A stretch of DNA of 63,864 bases from Reyranella sp. Lineage in GTDB: Bacteria; Pseudomonadota; Alphaproteobacteria; Reyranellales; Reyranellaceae. Numbering within the stretch: position 1 is the stretch's first letter; each line of letters begins with the position of its first letter. The notes below the pieces were generated by a model, which was given only the letters and a program-made list of their open reading frames with translations, made no database searches and was not told the DNA's origin. The position numbers and the translations under genes were made by a program. Positions 1 to 7,962 of the stretch are shown here, piece after piece. The stretch lies in assembly GCA_019750135.1 (NCBI GenBank), contig JAIEOV010000067.1, positions 1-63,864 of the forward strand. Reading direction: 5' to 3'.

Positions 1-468
1 GGCGACGACGAACATGCCGCCGAGCAGGATCCTTCCGACGAGAACGATGAGGTCGACAGGCATCTGGCCTCGCCTGTCCCGAGGAGACGAACGCCAGCAA
101 CATGCTGTGCTGCCTGTTGCCGGCGGTGCTGGGAGCCTGTTCTGGCTCGGCGCATTTCATGCAACGTGGCTGGGGGTCGGTTTGTCCGTCGTCTCTGGCG
201 CGGTGCGACGGGGTTCGGCTATGTCGTCTGGTACTTGGCGCTCCGCCATCTGACGTCGCTGCAGGCGGCGACCGTTCAGCTTTCGATGCCCGCGATCGTC
301 GCGCTCGGGGGCGTCGTGTTCCTGGCGGAAGCTCTCACAGCTCGGCTTTTGATCGCGTCTGCGGCAATGCTTGGTGGAATCGCCGTGGTTCTGCTCAGAC
401 GGCCGGTCAAGCGACCCAGCTGCAGGCCTTCAATGCTTCGAGCATGTGCGGCGGTGGCGGCGCGGTGA
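1..468 (+). pseudogene. DMT/EamA-family transporter, 3' part, frameshifted
   Basis: The C-terminal half of a drug/metabolite (EamA) transporter is recognisable but split over frames. About 212-430 reads ATGFGYVVWYLALRHL followed by two hydrophobic helices, as in EamA C-terminal repeats. The preceding piece (LFWLGAF...GLSVVSGAV, about 138-209) is in another frame, and a further upstream piece may be in the third. EamA proteins run continuously through this segment, so at least one frameshift lies near 205-215. The gene begins outside the window. It could be a pseudogene or carry sequence errors. Its end overlaps the convergent pseudouridine synthase gene by about 60 bases. Confidence 0.6.
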
Positions 469-1132
469 CCACGATGGGCGGCTTGGTCTTCGACAACGGC
501 AGCACAATGCCGCGCGAGTGCAAGTGGAGCTGCTGGCCGGGCTCGGCCGTGCCGTAGAGCCGGTCGGCGATCACCGGGCAGCCGGCGGCCGCACAATGCA
601 CGCGGATCTGGTGCGTGCGGCCGGTCTCCGGCTTCAGCTCCAGCCAGGTCATGTCCGGCCCGCACCCCAGCACCTTGTAGCGCGTCACCGCCGTCTGGCC
701 CTTGTCCGAGACCTTCACCGACCATCCGCTGCGCGTGTTCACCTTCAGGAGCTTCTGGTCGAACACGCCTTCGCCGGCTGGAGGTGCGCCGCGCACGACG
801 GCCCAGTAAGTCTTCTCGGTGTCGCGGCCGGAGAACAGGCGGCCGAGTTTGCTGAGCGCCTTGGGATGGCGCCCCAGCACCAACACGCCCGATGTGTCGG
901 CATCGAGCCGATGGGCGAGCGCCGGCGGCCGCGGCAGGCCGAAGCGCAGGGCATCGAAGCACTCCTCGAGGTTGGGCGCCTTGCTGGGGCCGGCGTGCAC
1001 CGCAAGCCCCGCCGGCTTGTCGATCACCAGGATCAGGCCATCGCGATGAAGCACGCGCGCCTGGATCTCGGCGCCTGAAAGCGGCGGCCTTCTTTGCTGG
1101 GGGCGCGCCACTCCAGTGGCGCGTCTGCTCAT
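407..1132 (-). CDS. RluA-family RNA pseudouridine synthase
   Basis: This enzyme isomerises uridine to pseudouridine in rRNA or tRNA. The family signature HRLDADTSGVLVL carries the catalytic Asp, and further family blocks are VIDKPAGLAVHAG, EKTYWAVVRG and ETGRTHQIRVH. There is no S4 domain, so it is the short RluA type; the target RNA cannot be told from sequence. The start is uncertain. ATG codons at 1132 and 1153 both lie inside the palindromic repeat 1096-1237, so the first 20 or so residues come from repeat DNA and neither start has a convincing ribosome site. Homology begins near LHRDGLILVIDKP. Confidence 0.85.
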   Translation of the reverse strand: MSRRATGVARPQQRRPPLSGAEIQARVLHRDGLILVIDKPAGLAVHAGPSKAPNLEECFDALRFGLPRPPALAHRLDADTSGVLVLGRHPKALSKLGRLFSGRDTEKTYWAVVRGAPPAGEGVFDQKLLKVNTRSGWSVKVSDKGQTAVTRYKVLGCGPDMTWLELKPETGRTHQIRVHCAAAGCPVIADRLYGTAEPGQQLHLHSRGIVLPLSKTKPPIVVTAPPPPHMLEALKACSWVA

Positions 1133-1237
1133 GTTCTTTTGGACCGCGCGCATCTTGCGCGCTCAAGAATCATGAGCGAGCCGGAGGCTCGCGGTCCGGA
1201 AGACCATGACGCGCCACTGGAGTGGCGCGCCCCCAGC
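1096..1237. repeat. Composite palindromic repeat (copy A)
   Basis: The outer arms 1096-1125 and 1208-1237 are a perfect 30-bp inverted repeat, and each arm is itself a near-palindrome around GCGCCACT. Between them lie two smaller hairpins: GCGCGC with loop ATCTT, and GAGCC-GGA-GGCTC. They are joined through TCAAGAATCATGAGC and bounded by GGACCGC and GCGGTCC. The same plan recurs at 26901, 33526, 55000, 59293 and 63718. It sits between the start of the RluA-family gene and the stop of the amidase gene, both on the minus strand. Confidence 0.9.
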
Positions 1238-1242
1238 GATGA

Positions 1243-2664
1243 CTAAAGGTTGGGCCATCGGTCGAGCCAGTGCTCGCTCGCTTCGTAGAGGGCGGCTGCG
1301 CGCAGGACCGAGGCCTCGTCGCGGAAGCGGCCGACGAACTGCAGGCCGATCGGCAGGCCTTCGCCGTCGTAGCCGCAGCACACGGTGATGGCGGGATGGC
1401 CGGTGATGTTGAACGGCATGGTGTAGGGGAACCAGTTGCGCCGGAGCTCGCCCACCTCGACGCCGTCGATCTTGATCGGCTCGAACAGATCCTGGTCGAT
1501 CGGCAGCGCCGTGCGCGACAGCGTCGGGGTCACGAAATAGTCCGCCGTCTCGAACCAGCCCTGGATGCGGCGGAAGAGCTCGGTGCGCTGGAACATGGCG
1601 TGCTGGTAGTGGGCGCCGCTCCAGTCCGCCGCCATCGCGACCTGGCGCACCAGCGAGGGCGACAAGCGGTTGTCTTCGCGCCGCAGCAGATGGTCGAAGC
1701 GCGCCCGCCAGGTCGTGTGGTTGAGAACCTTCCAGATCGGCTCCATGTTGGGCAGCTCGTCCTCGAGCTCGACCAGCTCGGCGCCGAGGTCCTTCAGCTT
1801 GCCCAACGCCTGCTCGAAGGACCTGCGCACGTCCTCGGCCACGGAGGTGTTGCCGAGGGTGACGCTGAACAGGATGCGCTTGCCCGACAAGTCGCCGTCG
1901 GCACGCGCCGCGGCGATGTAGTCCTGCGGCGGCACGCCGATCGACCAGGGATCGGACGGGTGAGGGCCGGCCATGGCCTCCAGCATCAGCGCTGTGTCCA
2001 TCACTGTGCGCGTCATCGGCGTCACGTAGGTGTAGTTGCCGAAGGCGTCGGCGACCTGGCTGTGCGGGATGACGCCGTTGCTCTGCTTCAGCCCGACCAT
2101 GCCGTTGGCCGCCGCGGGGATGCGCGTCGAGCCGCCGCCGTCTGTGGCGATGCCAATCGGTCCGATGCCGGCGGCAACCGCGACCGCCGCGCCGCCGCTC
2201 GAGCCGCCGGAGGTGCGTTCGGCGCTCCAGGCATTGCGCGTGCGACCGAACAAGGGCGCGTCGGTCAGCGCCTTGTGGCCGAACTCCGGGGTCGTCGTCT
2301 TGCCGAACAGGATGGCGCCGGCCTGCTTCATGCGCGCCGCCGAGACGGCGTCCTCCTTCGGCACGTTGTCGTCGTGATGCAGCGAGCCGAAGGTGGTGCG
2401 CACGCCGGCGGTGTTCACCAGGTCCTTAGCGGCAAAAGGGATGCCGTGCAGCAGGCCGAGCGGCTTGCCCTGCATGACGGCGTCTTCGGCCTGTTTCGCG
2501 GCAGTACGCGCCTGGTCGGCGGCGATGGTGATGAAACAGTTCAGGGCCGGCTGCAGCTTCTCGGCGCGGGCGAGGACGGCCTCCGTGAGTTCGACCGGCG
2601 AGACCTTCTTGGTCGCGATCTGCTCGCGCAAGACCGAGGCGGGCAGGCGGGTAAGATCGTTCAC
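1243..2664 (-). CDS. Amidase signature family hydrolase
   Basis: This 473-residue enzyme hydrolyses a C-N amide bond. It has the amidase-signature core: catalytic Lys in HGIPFAAKD, the Gly/Ser loop ERTSGGSSGGAAVAVAAG, and the nucleophile region ATDGGGSTRIPAAANG, which give a Ser-cisSer-Lys triad. GatA, acetamidase and 6-aminohexanoate hydrolase share this fold; no GatB/C neighbour is present, so a catabolic amidase is more likely. I chose the GTG at 2664. Its first bases overlap the TGA of the upstream FAH-family gene (GTGA), indicating translational coupling. An open frame continues to 2739, but that would lie inside the upstream gene. Confidence 0.88.
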   Translation of the reverse strand: MNDLTRLPASVLREQIATKKVSPVELTEAVLARAEKLQPALNCFITIAADQARTAAKQAEDAVMQGKPLGLLHGIPFAAKDLVNTAGVRTTFGSLHHDDNVPKEDAVSAARMKQAGAILFGKTTTPEFGHKALTDAPLFGRTRNAWSAERTSGGSSGGAAVAVAAGIGPIGIATDGGGSTRIPAAANGMVGLKQSNGVIPHSQVADAFGNYTYVTPMTRTVMDTALMLEAMAGPHPSDPWSIGVPPQDYIAAARADGDLSGKRILFSVTLGNTSVAEDVRRSFEQALGKLKDLGAELVELEDELPNMEPIWKVLNHTTWRARFDHLLRREDNRLSPSLVRQVAMAADWSGAHYQHAMFQRTELFRRIQGWFETADYFVTPTLSRTALPIDQDLFEPIKIDGVEVGELRRNWFPYTMPFNITGHPAITVCCGYDGEGLPIGLQFVGRFRDEASVLRAAALYEASEHWLDRWPNL

Positions 2665-3797
2665 TTCAAGAGCCCTCGGGACGCGAGATTGCGCATCAGC
2701 GCCGACACGCCGAACGTCCACGGCGCGATCTTGTCGCAATGATTGACGCGGTTGGTCAGCGTGCCGAGCTTGGGCGAGCTGATCGAGACCAGGTCGCCCA
2801 CCATGTGGGTGAAGCCGTGTCCGTCGGGCTTGCGCTGCTCGGTCGGCGCGAACAGCGTGCCGGTCATCAGCACCATGCCGTCGGGATACTGGTGCGTGTC
2901 GCCCATGGCATGGCGCACCAGGTCGGTCGGATCGCGGCTGATCTTGGAAAGGTCGCTCGAGCCGCGCAGGCGGAACTGGTCGGGACCGGTGACTTCGAGG
3001 TCGACCTTGGCCTTGCGCACGTCGTCGAGGGTGAAGGTCGCGTCGAATAGGCGCACGAAGGGGCCGACGGCGCAGGAGGCGTTGTTGTCCTTGGCGATGC
3101 CCAGCAGCAGCGCGCTGCGGCCTTCCATGTCGCGCAGGTTGACGTCGTTGCCGAGCGTGGCCCCGACGATCGTGCCCTTGGCGCTGACGACCAGCGTCAC
3201 CTCGGGCTCGGGGTTGTTCCAGTCGGAGTCCGACCGGATGCCGATCTCCGCGCCGTAGCCGACGGCGGCCATCGGCGGCGCCTTGGTGAAGATCTCGGCA
3301 TAGGGGCCGATGCCGACCTCGAGGTACGGCGACCAGGCGCCGCGGGCCATCAGGGTCTTCTTCAGCGCTTCGGCCTCGGATGAGCCGGGCTTGATGGTCG
3401 TGACGTCGGCGCCGATCAGGGAGTTCAGCTCCTTGCGCACCTGGTCGGCGCGGCTGAGGTCGCCCTTGGCGTGCTCCTCGATCAGCCGCTCGAGCAGGCT
3501 GACGGCGAAGGTGACGCCGGCCGCCTTGATGGCCTGGAGGTCGATCGGCGCGAGCAGGTGCGGGATGACGTCCTTGAGCGCACCGATGCGCTCGCCCGTA
3601 GTCCGGGCCAACGCCACCGGATCGGGGGCGCTGCAGAGGTCGGCCACTGTGGACGCAGCCGCCGTGATGTCGAAAACCCCGTCGGCCCGCACCGCGATCA
3701 CGCTCGGCCCGGCCGGATTGCCCTTGCGCCAGACACGGCCGATCAAGGTCCCGGCGGTGCCGTCTTCAGGCAGGATGTCATTGGTCGAAGCTGGCAC
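2661..3797 (-). CDS. Fumarylacetoacetate hydrolase (FAH) family protein
   Basis: A 378-residue FAH-fold enzyme with the metal-binding and core blocks EVGIGPYAEIFTK, EIGIRSDSDWNNPEPEV, GATLGNDVNLRDMEGRSALL and AKDNNASCAVGPF. These resemble the long FAH branch that includes sugar-acid (2-keto-3-deoxy-arabinonate type) dehydratases more than the short hydratase/isomerase branch. The reaction is probably dehydration or C-C hydrolysis of a 2-oxo acid; the substrate is unknown. The chosen start is GTG at 3797, preceded by GGAGA six bases upstream; a TTG at 3812 is the alternative. It overlaps the downstream amidase by four bases, suggesting the two act on one substrate series. Confidence 0.85.
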   Translation of the reverse strand: MPASTNDILPEDGTAGTLIGRVWRKGNPAGPSVIAVRADGVFDITAAASTVADLCSAPDPVALARTTGERIGALKDVIPHLLAPIDLQAIKAAGVTFAVSLLERLIEEHAKGDLSRADQVRKELNSLIGADVTTIKPGSSEAEALKKTLMARGAWSPYLEVGIGPYAEIFTKAPPMAAVGYGAEIGIRSDSDWNNPEPEVTLVVSAKGTIVGATLGNDVNLRDMEGRSALLLGIAKDNNASCAVGPFVRLFDATFTLDDVRKAKVDLEVTGPDQFRLRGSSDLSKISRDPTDLVRHAMGDTHQYPDGMVLMTGTLFAPTEQRKPDGHGFTHMVGDLVSISSPKLGTLTNRVNHCDKIAPWTFGVSALMRNLASRGLLK

Positions 3798-3983
3798 TGG
3801 ACGTCTCCACAAAAATCGATCCGCTCATAGCGGGTGAAGCTTACTACAGACCAGCATGGTCGATCTCAGATTCATCTGGTTCCTTCGACTCCGGCGGTTC
3901 ATTCTCCCGGAATAGCTTGGGAGAGCCATGAGAGGGAGCCGTGAGGGGCTGGCCGTGGTAACCGCATCGCGGGCGAGGTAGCA

Positions 3984-6230
3984 ATGGGTGACACCGTCGT
4001 CGTCCGTTTCGAGGACGACTATGTGGCACTCGCCCCCGGGACTCGCATCGGGCGCTACGTTGTCAGGTCCGTACTGGGTCACGGCTCCTTCGGCATCACA
4101 TATCTTGCTCACGATGGCCAACTCGGCTGCGATGTCGCCATCAAGGAGTACCTGCCGATGGCGTTTGCCGTCCGGCACAATGGCGTGGCCGTCGTCCCGA
4201 ACTCGACCAAGGTCGCCGAGCAGTTCACCTGGGGCCGCGAACGTTTCATCGAGGAGGGACATACGCTTGCCGGCCTTCGCGGCAAGCCCGGCATGGTCCA
4301 CGTCTATGACCTGGTCGAGGACAATGGGACGGCTTACATCGTCATGGAACTGGTCAACGGCTCCACCTTGGACGAGAAACTCGGCCGGGACGGGCCGCTT
4401 TCCGCGCAAGACGTGGACCGCCTGCTCCCTCCTTTGCTGGACGTGCTGGCCACAGTGCACCAGGCGGGCTTCGTGCATCGCGATATCAAGCCCGCGAACA
4501 TCCTGCTGGACAAGGAAGGACGCCCGGTCCTGATCGATTTCGGCGCCGCGCGGGCTGCAATGGCCGCGCGCACTGCCGCCATGACGGCGGTGTTTACGCC
4601 GGGCTACGCGGCCGTCGAACAGTTCGTCGACGGCAAGCAAGGGCCGTGGACCGACATCTACGCGCTGGCAGCTACATTCTATCGCGCCATCTCGGGCCGC
4701 ATGCCCCCGAGGTCCGTGGAACGGGCGCTGGGGGACGAGTACCAGCCCCTTGCCGGCTTGAAACCCGCGGGCTTTCCGCTCCAGCTTCTGAGCGGCATCG
4801 ACCGTGGGCTCGCCGTACGGCCGACCGACAGGCCGCAAACCATCGAGCAGTGGCGCGCCGCCCTGTTTTCGGCGCACGCGCCGGCCGATGCGCCAGTGGC
4901 GCCAACGGCGCGTGCGGTCGGATGGCGGACAGTCGTCTTTGCCGCTATCGGCTCGCTGGCCGTGGTGGCCGCAGCCGGAGCGGCCCTGCACCTGCACAGC
5001 AACCCGCCCGCATGGCTTCAGGACGTCGGGGGCGAGGAGGCGAAGCCGGTTGGTCTAACGATGCCGGGCGTCGGCGAAGCGGAAGCACCACCCACGGAGG
5101 AAACCGAGGCGGCGGCAAGACCCGAGGTCGTCTTGCCTCGAACCGAGGCTCAGGACCTTGCTGCAGCAGACGAGGCCTACAAGCGCGGCGACTATGCGAC
5201 CGTGCTGCAGCTCATGAGGCCGTTGGCCGATGCCGGGAATACAAGGGCGCAGACCTATCTCGGCGTGATGTACGACAATGGCCAGGGCGTGCCGCAGGAC
5301 GATGCCCAGGCCGTGACCTGGTACCGCAAGGCTGCCGACCAGGGAGACGCCCGCGCGCAGACCAACCTGGGTGCTGCTTACGAGACAGGCCGCGGCGTGG
5401 CGCAGGACCTGAGGCGAGCGGCTGATTGGTATCGCAAGGCTGCCGACCAGCACCACGTGGCAGCCGAGTACATCCTCGGCAAAATGTACTCAACCGGTCG
5501 GGGAGTGCCGCAGGACTACGGACAGGCTGCCGAATGGTTTCGCAAGGCTGCCGATCATGGCTACGCGGCGGCCCAATTCAATCTCGGCTACCTGTACGGC
5601 GAGGGTCGAGGCGTGCCGCTGGACCGCACCCAGGCCCTCGCATGGTATCGCAAGGCTGCCGACCAGGACCACCCCGGCGCGCAGACCAACCTCGGCGCCG
5701 CCTACGAAGCAGGTCACGGGGTAACGCGGGACTTCGCGCAGGCGGCCAACTGGTATCGCAAGGCTGCCGATCTAGGTAACGCCGTGGCCCAGTACAATCT
5801 CGGCAAGCTGTACAGCAGTGGTCGAGGCGTGCCGCAGGACTATCGCGAAGCCATGGCGTGGTACCGCAAGGCCGCCGCCCAGGACCATGCCCTCGCGGCG
5901 GCCACCCTCGGTAACGCCTACGACGTTGGCCGTGGCGTGCCGCAGGATCCGGCGCAGGCGGCCAACTGGTATCGCAAGGCTGCCGATGACGGAAGCGTCG
6001 ATGCGATGTACGCCCTCGGCCTCTTGTACCAAAAGGGCCGAGGCGTGCCGCTGGACGTTGTCCAGGCTGATCGGTGGATCATCCTGGCGATCCAGCGGTA
6101 TCCGGCCTCCGACAAGGGCAAACGTGAGAAAGCCGTCCAGACGCGCAAAGCGATCGAGAGCACGATGACTCCGGCGCAAATCGAGCAGACGCAGAAGATC
6201 CTTCGAGAATGGAAGCCGGGCCTCCAATGA
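3984..6230 (+). CDS. Transmembrane Ser/Thr protein kinase with eight Sel1 repeats
   Basis: The 748-residue protein begins with a Hanks-type kinase domain (about 15-300): glycine loop GHGSFGITY, Lys54 in VAIK, catalytic loop HRDIKPANILL (Asp167) and DFG Asp185. A single membrane helix follows near 312-335, and the C-terminal half carries eight consecutive 36-residue Sel1/TPR-like repeats (about 419-706). The topology suggests a cytoplasmic kinase with an extracytoplasmic repeat scaffold that may sense peptidoglycan or a partner protein; that role is inferred. All key catalytic residues are present. It is divergent from the FAH gene. A PP2C phosphatase lies at 23137, not adjacent. Confidence 0.92.
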   Translation: MGDTVVVRFEDDYVALAPGTRIGRYVVRSVLGHGSFGITYLAHDGQLGCDVAIKEYLPMAFAVRHNGVAVVPNSTKVAEQFTWGRERFIEEGHTLAGLRGKPGMVHVYDLVEDNGTAYIVMELVNGSTLDEKLGRDGPLSAQDVDRLLPPLLDVLATVHQAGFVHRDIKPANILLDKEGRPVLIDFGAARAAMAARTAAMTAVFTPGYAAVEQFVDGKQGPWTDIYALAATFYRAISGRMPPRSVERALGDEYQPLAGLKPAGFPLQLLSGIDRGLAVRPTDRPQTIEQWRAALFSAHAPADAPVAPTARAVGWRTVVFAAIGSLAVVAAAGAALHLHSNPPAWLQDVGGEEAKPVGLTMPGVGEAEAPPTEETEAAARPEVVLPRTEAQDLAAADEAYKRGDYATVLQLMRPLADAGNTRAQTYLGVMYDNGQGVPQDDAQAVTWYRKAADQGDARAQTNLGAAYETGRGVAQDLRRAADWYRKAADQHHVAAEYILGKMYSTGRGVPQDYGQAAEWFRKAADHGYAAAQFNLGYLYGEGRGVPLDRTQALAWYRKAADQDHPGAQTNLGAAYEAGHGVTRDFAQAANWYRKAADLGNAVAQYNLGKLYSSGRGVPQDYREAMAWYRKAAAQDHALAAATLGNAYDVGRGVPQDPAQAANWYRKAADDGSVDAMYALGLLYQKGRGVPLDVVQADRWIILAIQRYPASDKGKREKAVQTRKAIESTMTPAQIEQTQKILREWKPGLQ
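5238..6101 (+). repeat. 108-bp tandem coding repeat (8 units, Sel1)
   Basis: Eight in-frame units of exactly 108 bp each encode 36-residue Sel1 motifs of the form AQxNLGxxYxxGRGVPQDxxQAxxWYRKAAD. The segment encoding WYRKAAD is almost identical at DNA level in several units (tggtatcgcaaggctgcc), which suggests recent duplication or gene conversion. Repeat number may therefore vary between strains. Confidence 0.9.
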
Positions 6231-6257
6231 GGCCGCAGAAGACGCGATAATTAGTGA

Positions 6258-6269
6258 CTGGACGTCCAG
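6258..6269. promoter_or_regulatory. 12-bp perfect palindrome upstream of the DHDPS-family gene
   Basis: CTGGACGTCCAG is a perfect palindrome about 50 bases before the downstream start codon, just after GATAATTAGTGA. It could be an operator, but no second copy or known regulator supports this. Confidence 0.25.
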
Positions 6270-6319
6270 GGCGCTTCGTTGCAGAACAGGCGCGCCAGCC
6301 CTCCGGGAGAAACAAGATC

Positions 6320-7261
6320 ATGGCCGCAGCGCGGATCAAAGGCGTTCTTTCGCCCGTCGTCACCCCCTTCAAGCGCGACTTGTCGCCCGACGTCGGCCGC
6401 TTCATCGCGCATTGCAAGTGGCTGCTGAGCCAGGATTGCGGGCTCGCGGTGTTCGGCACTAATTCCGAGGCCAACTCGATGTCGGCCAAGGAGCGCATGG
6501 GCCTCCTCGAGGCGATCGTGTCGGCCGGTGTGCCGACCGACCGCATGATGCCGGGTACCGGCGCCTGCTCGATCAGCGAGGCGGCCGAGGTCAGCGCGCA
6601 TGCCACCAAGCTCGGCGTTGGCGGCGTGCTGATGCTGCCGCCGTTCTATTACAAGGGCGTGCCGGAAGAGGGGCTGTTCCGCTTCTTCTCCGAGGTCGTG
6701 CAGCGCGTCGGCGACGACCGCCTGCGCGTCTACCTCTATCACATCCCGCCGGTGTCGGCGGTGCCGATCACGCACAAGCTGGTCGAGCGGCTGATGAAGG
6801 CGTACCCCAAGCAGATCGCCGGCATGAAGGACAGCGCCGACGACTGGGCGCACACCAAGAGCATGATCGACGCGTTCGCCAAGGACGGCTTCGACGTGTT
6901 CTCGGGCAACGAGAAGCCGCTGATCGACAACATCAAGTCGGGCGGCGCGGGCTGCATCAGCGCCACCGCCAACATCAACCCGGGCAAGATCGCCGAGACC
7001 TACAAGAAGTACGCCACGCCCGAGGGCGAGAAGCTGCAGAGCTGGATCAACGAAGTGCGCGGCGTCATGCAGGGCTACGTCATGATCCCGGCGCTGAAGT
7101 ACTGCGTCGCCCACTACGGCAGCGATGCCGCCTGGACGCCGGTGCGCCCGCCGCTGGTCGAGACCGACGAGAAGGCCGGCAAGGACATGATCGCCAAGCT
7201 CGACCAGCTCGGCTTCACCATGCCGGGGCTGAAGCAGGCGATGGCGGTGGCGGCAGAGTAA
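6320..7261 (+). CDS. Dihydrodipicolinate synthase (DHDPS)/NAL superfamily aldolase
   Basis: A 313-residue class I aldolase of the DapA/N-acetylneuraminate lyase superfamily. Key residues are visible: Tyr140 in YLYHIPP and the Schiff-base Lys170 in AGMKDS. The usual GTTGE motif is replaced by GTNSEANSM, so this is probably not lysine-biosynthetic DapA but a catabolic or substrate-divergent member, cleaving or dehydrating a 2-oxo acid. I chose the ATG at 6320, with GGGAGA eight bases before it; an open frame reaches back to 6254 but lacks a site. It follows the kinase gene by 89 bases and may be its own transcription unit. Confidence 0.88.
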   Translation: MAAARIKGVLSPVVTPFKRDLSPDVGRFIAHCKWLLSQDCGLAVFGTNSEANSMSAKERMGLLEAIVSAGVPTDRMMPGTGACSISEAAEVSAHATKLGVGGVLMLPPFYYKGVPEEGLFRFFSEVVQRVGDDRLRVYLYHIPPVSAVPITHKLVERLMKAYPKQIAGMKDSADDWAHTKSMIDAFAKDGFDVFSGNEKPLIDNIKSGGAGCISATANINPGKIAETYKKYATPEGEKLQSWINEVRGVMQGYVMIPALKYCVAHYGSDAAWTPVRPPLVETDEKAGKDMIAKLDQLGFTMPGLKQAMAVAAE

Positions 7262-7305
7262 AGACCACCGTTTGAAATCCTTCCGCCGCGTCCCACATAG
7301 CGTGC

Positions 7306-7962
7306 ATGTCCACGCCTGGGATGTGGCTGGTGTCCATCGTAGCGGTCGCCGCCTATCTCGGGCTCGCGGTGCTCGGGATCGGCGGCGTGGATGCATTCGT
7401 TGCGCATCCGCTTTTGATCGCGCTGCTCGTCGTCACGATCCTGATGGTCGTGGCGGCAATGTTCACGTCCGGAAATCTCAGCTCGGGTGAACGCGAAGAT
7501 CGCGGGAACCGGTGGGTGCTCGCCGCATTCGCTGTCCTCGGGCTCTTGTCGGCGTGGCTTCCGGCCTATACCGACCGGCGGGATTTCCTGACCATCGACG
7601 GCGACGTCATTCGCTGGATCGGCGTGGCGCTGTATGCGGCGGGCGGGGCCTTGCGAATGTGGCCCGTGTTCGTCCTCGGGCGTCGCTTCAGCGGCTTGGT
7701 GGCGATCCAGCCGGGCCACGAGCTGGTGACCGACGGCATCTACCGCACGGTGCGCAATCCGAGCTATCTCGGCATGCTCGTGCTGTCGCTCGGCTGGGCG
7801 CTCGCTTTCCGCTCGCTGGTCGGCGTGCTGCTGGCCCTGTTGATGCTCATACCGTTGGTGGCGCGCATCCGTGCGGAGGAAGCGCTGCTGCGTTCGCAGT
7901 TCGGCGCGCAGTACGACGACTATCGCGCTCGGACGTGGCGGCTCGTGCCGGGCCTCTACTGA
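7306..7962 (+). CDS. ICMT/PEMT-like membrane methyltransferase
   Basis: This 218-residue protein has five or six hydrophobic segments and the isoprenylcysteine carboxyl methyltransferase-type C-terminus: GIYRTVRNPSYLGML for S-adenosylmethionine binding, then R-x-EE-x-LL-x5-FG-x2-YDDYRARTWRLVPG. Bacterial members methylate diverse small or lipid substrates; the substrate here is unknown. The start is weakly supported, with no clear ribosome site; ATG 7306 and ATG 7321 both work. Its stop overlaps the stop of the convergent murA-like gene by seven bases. Confidence 0.8.
   Translation: MSTPGMWLVSIVAVAAYLGLAVLGIGGVDAFVAHPLLIALLVVTILMVVAAMFTSGNLSSGEREDRGNRWVLAAFAVLGLLSAWLPAYTDRRDFLTIDGDVIRWIGVALYAAGGALRMWPVFVLGRRFSGLVAIQPGHELVTDGIYRTVRNPSYLGMLVLSLGWALAFRSLVGVLLALLMLIPLVARIRAEEALLRSQFGAQYDDYRARTWRLVPGLY

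Noticed and set aside
5238..6101. Regularly spaced repeats, possible CRISPR
   Set aside because: The 108-bp units are in frame and encode Sel1 motifs; there are no unique spacers or cas genes.
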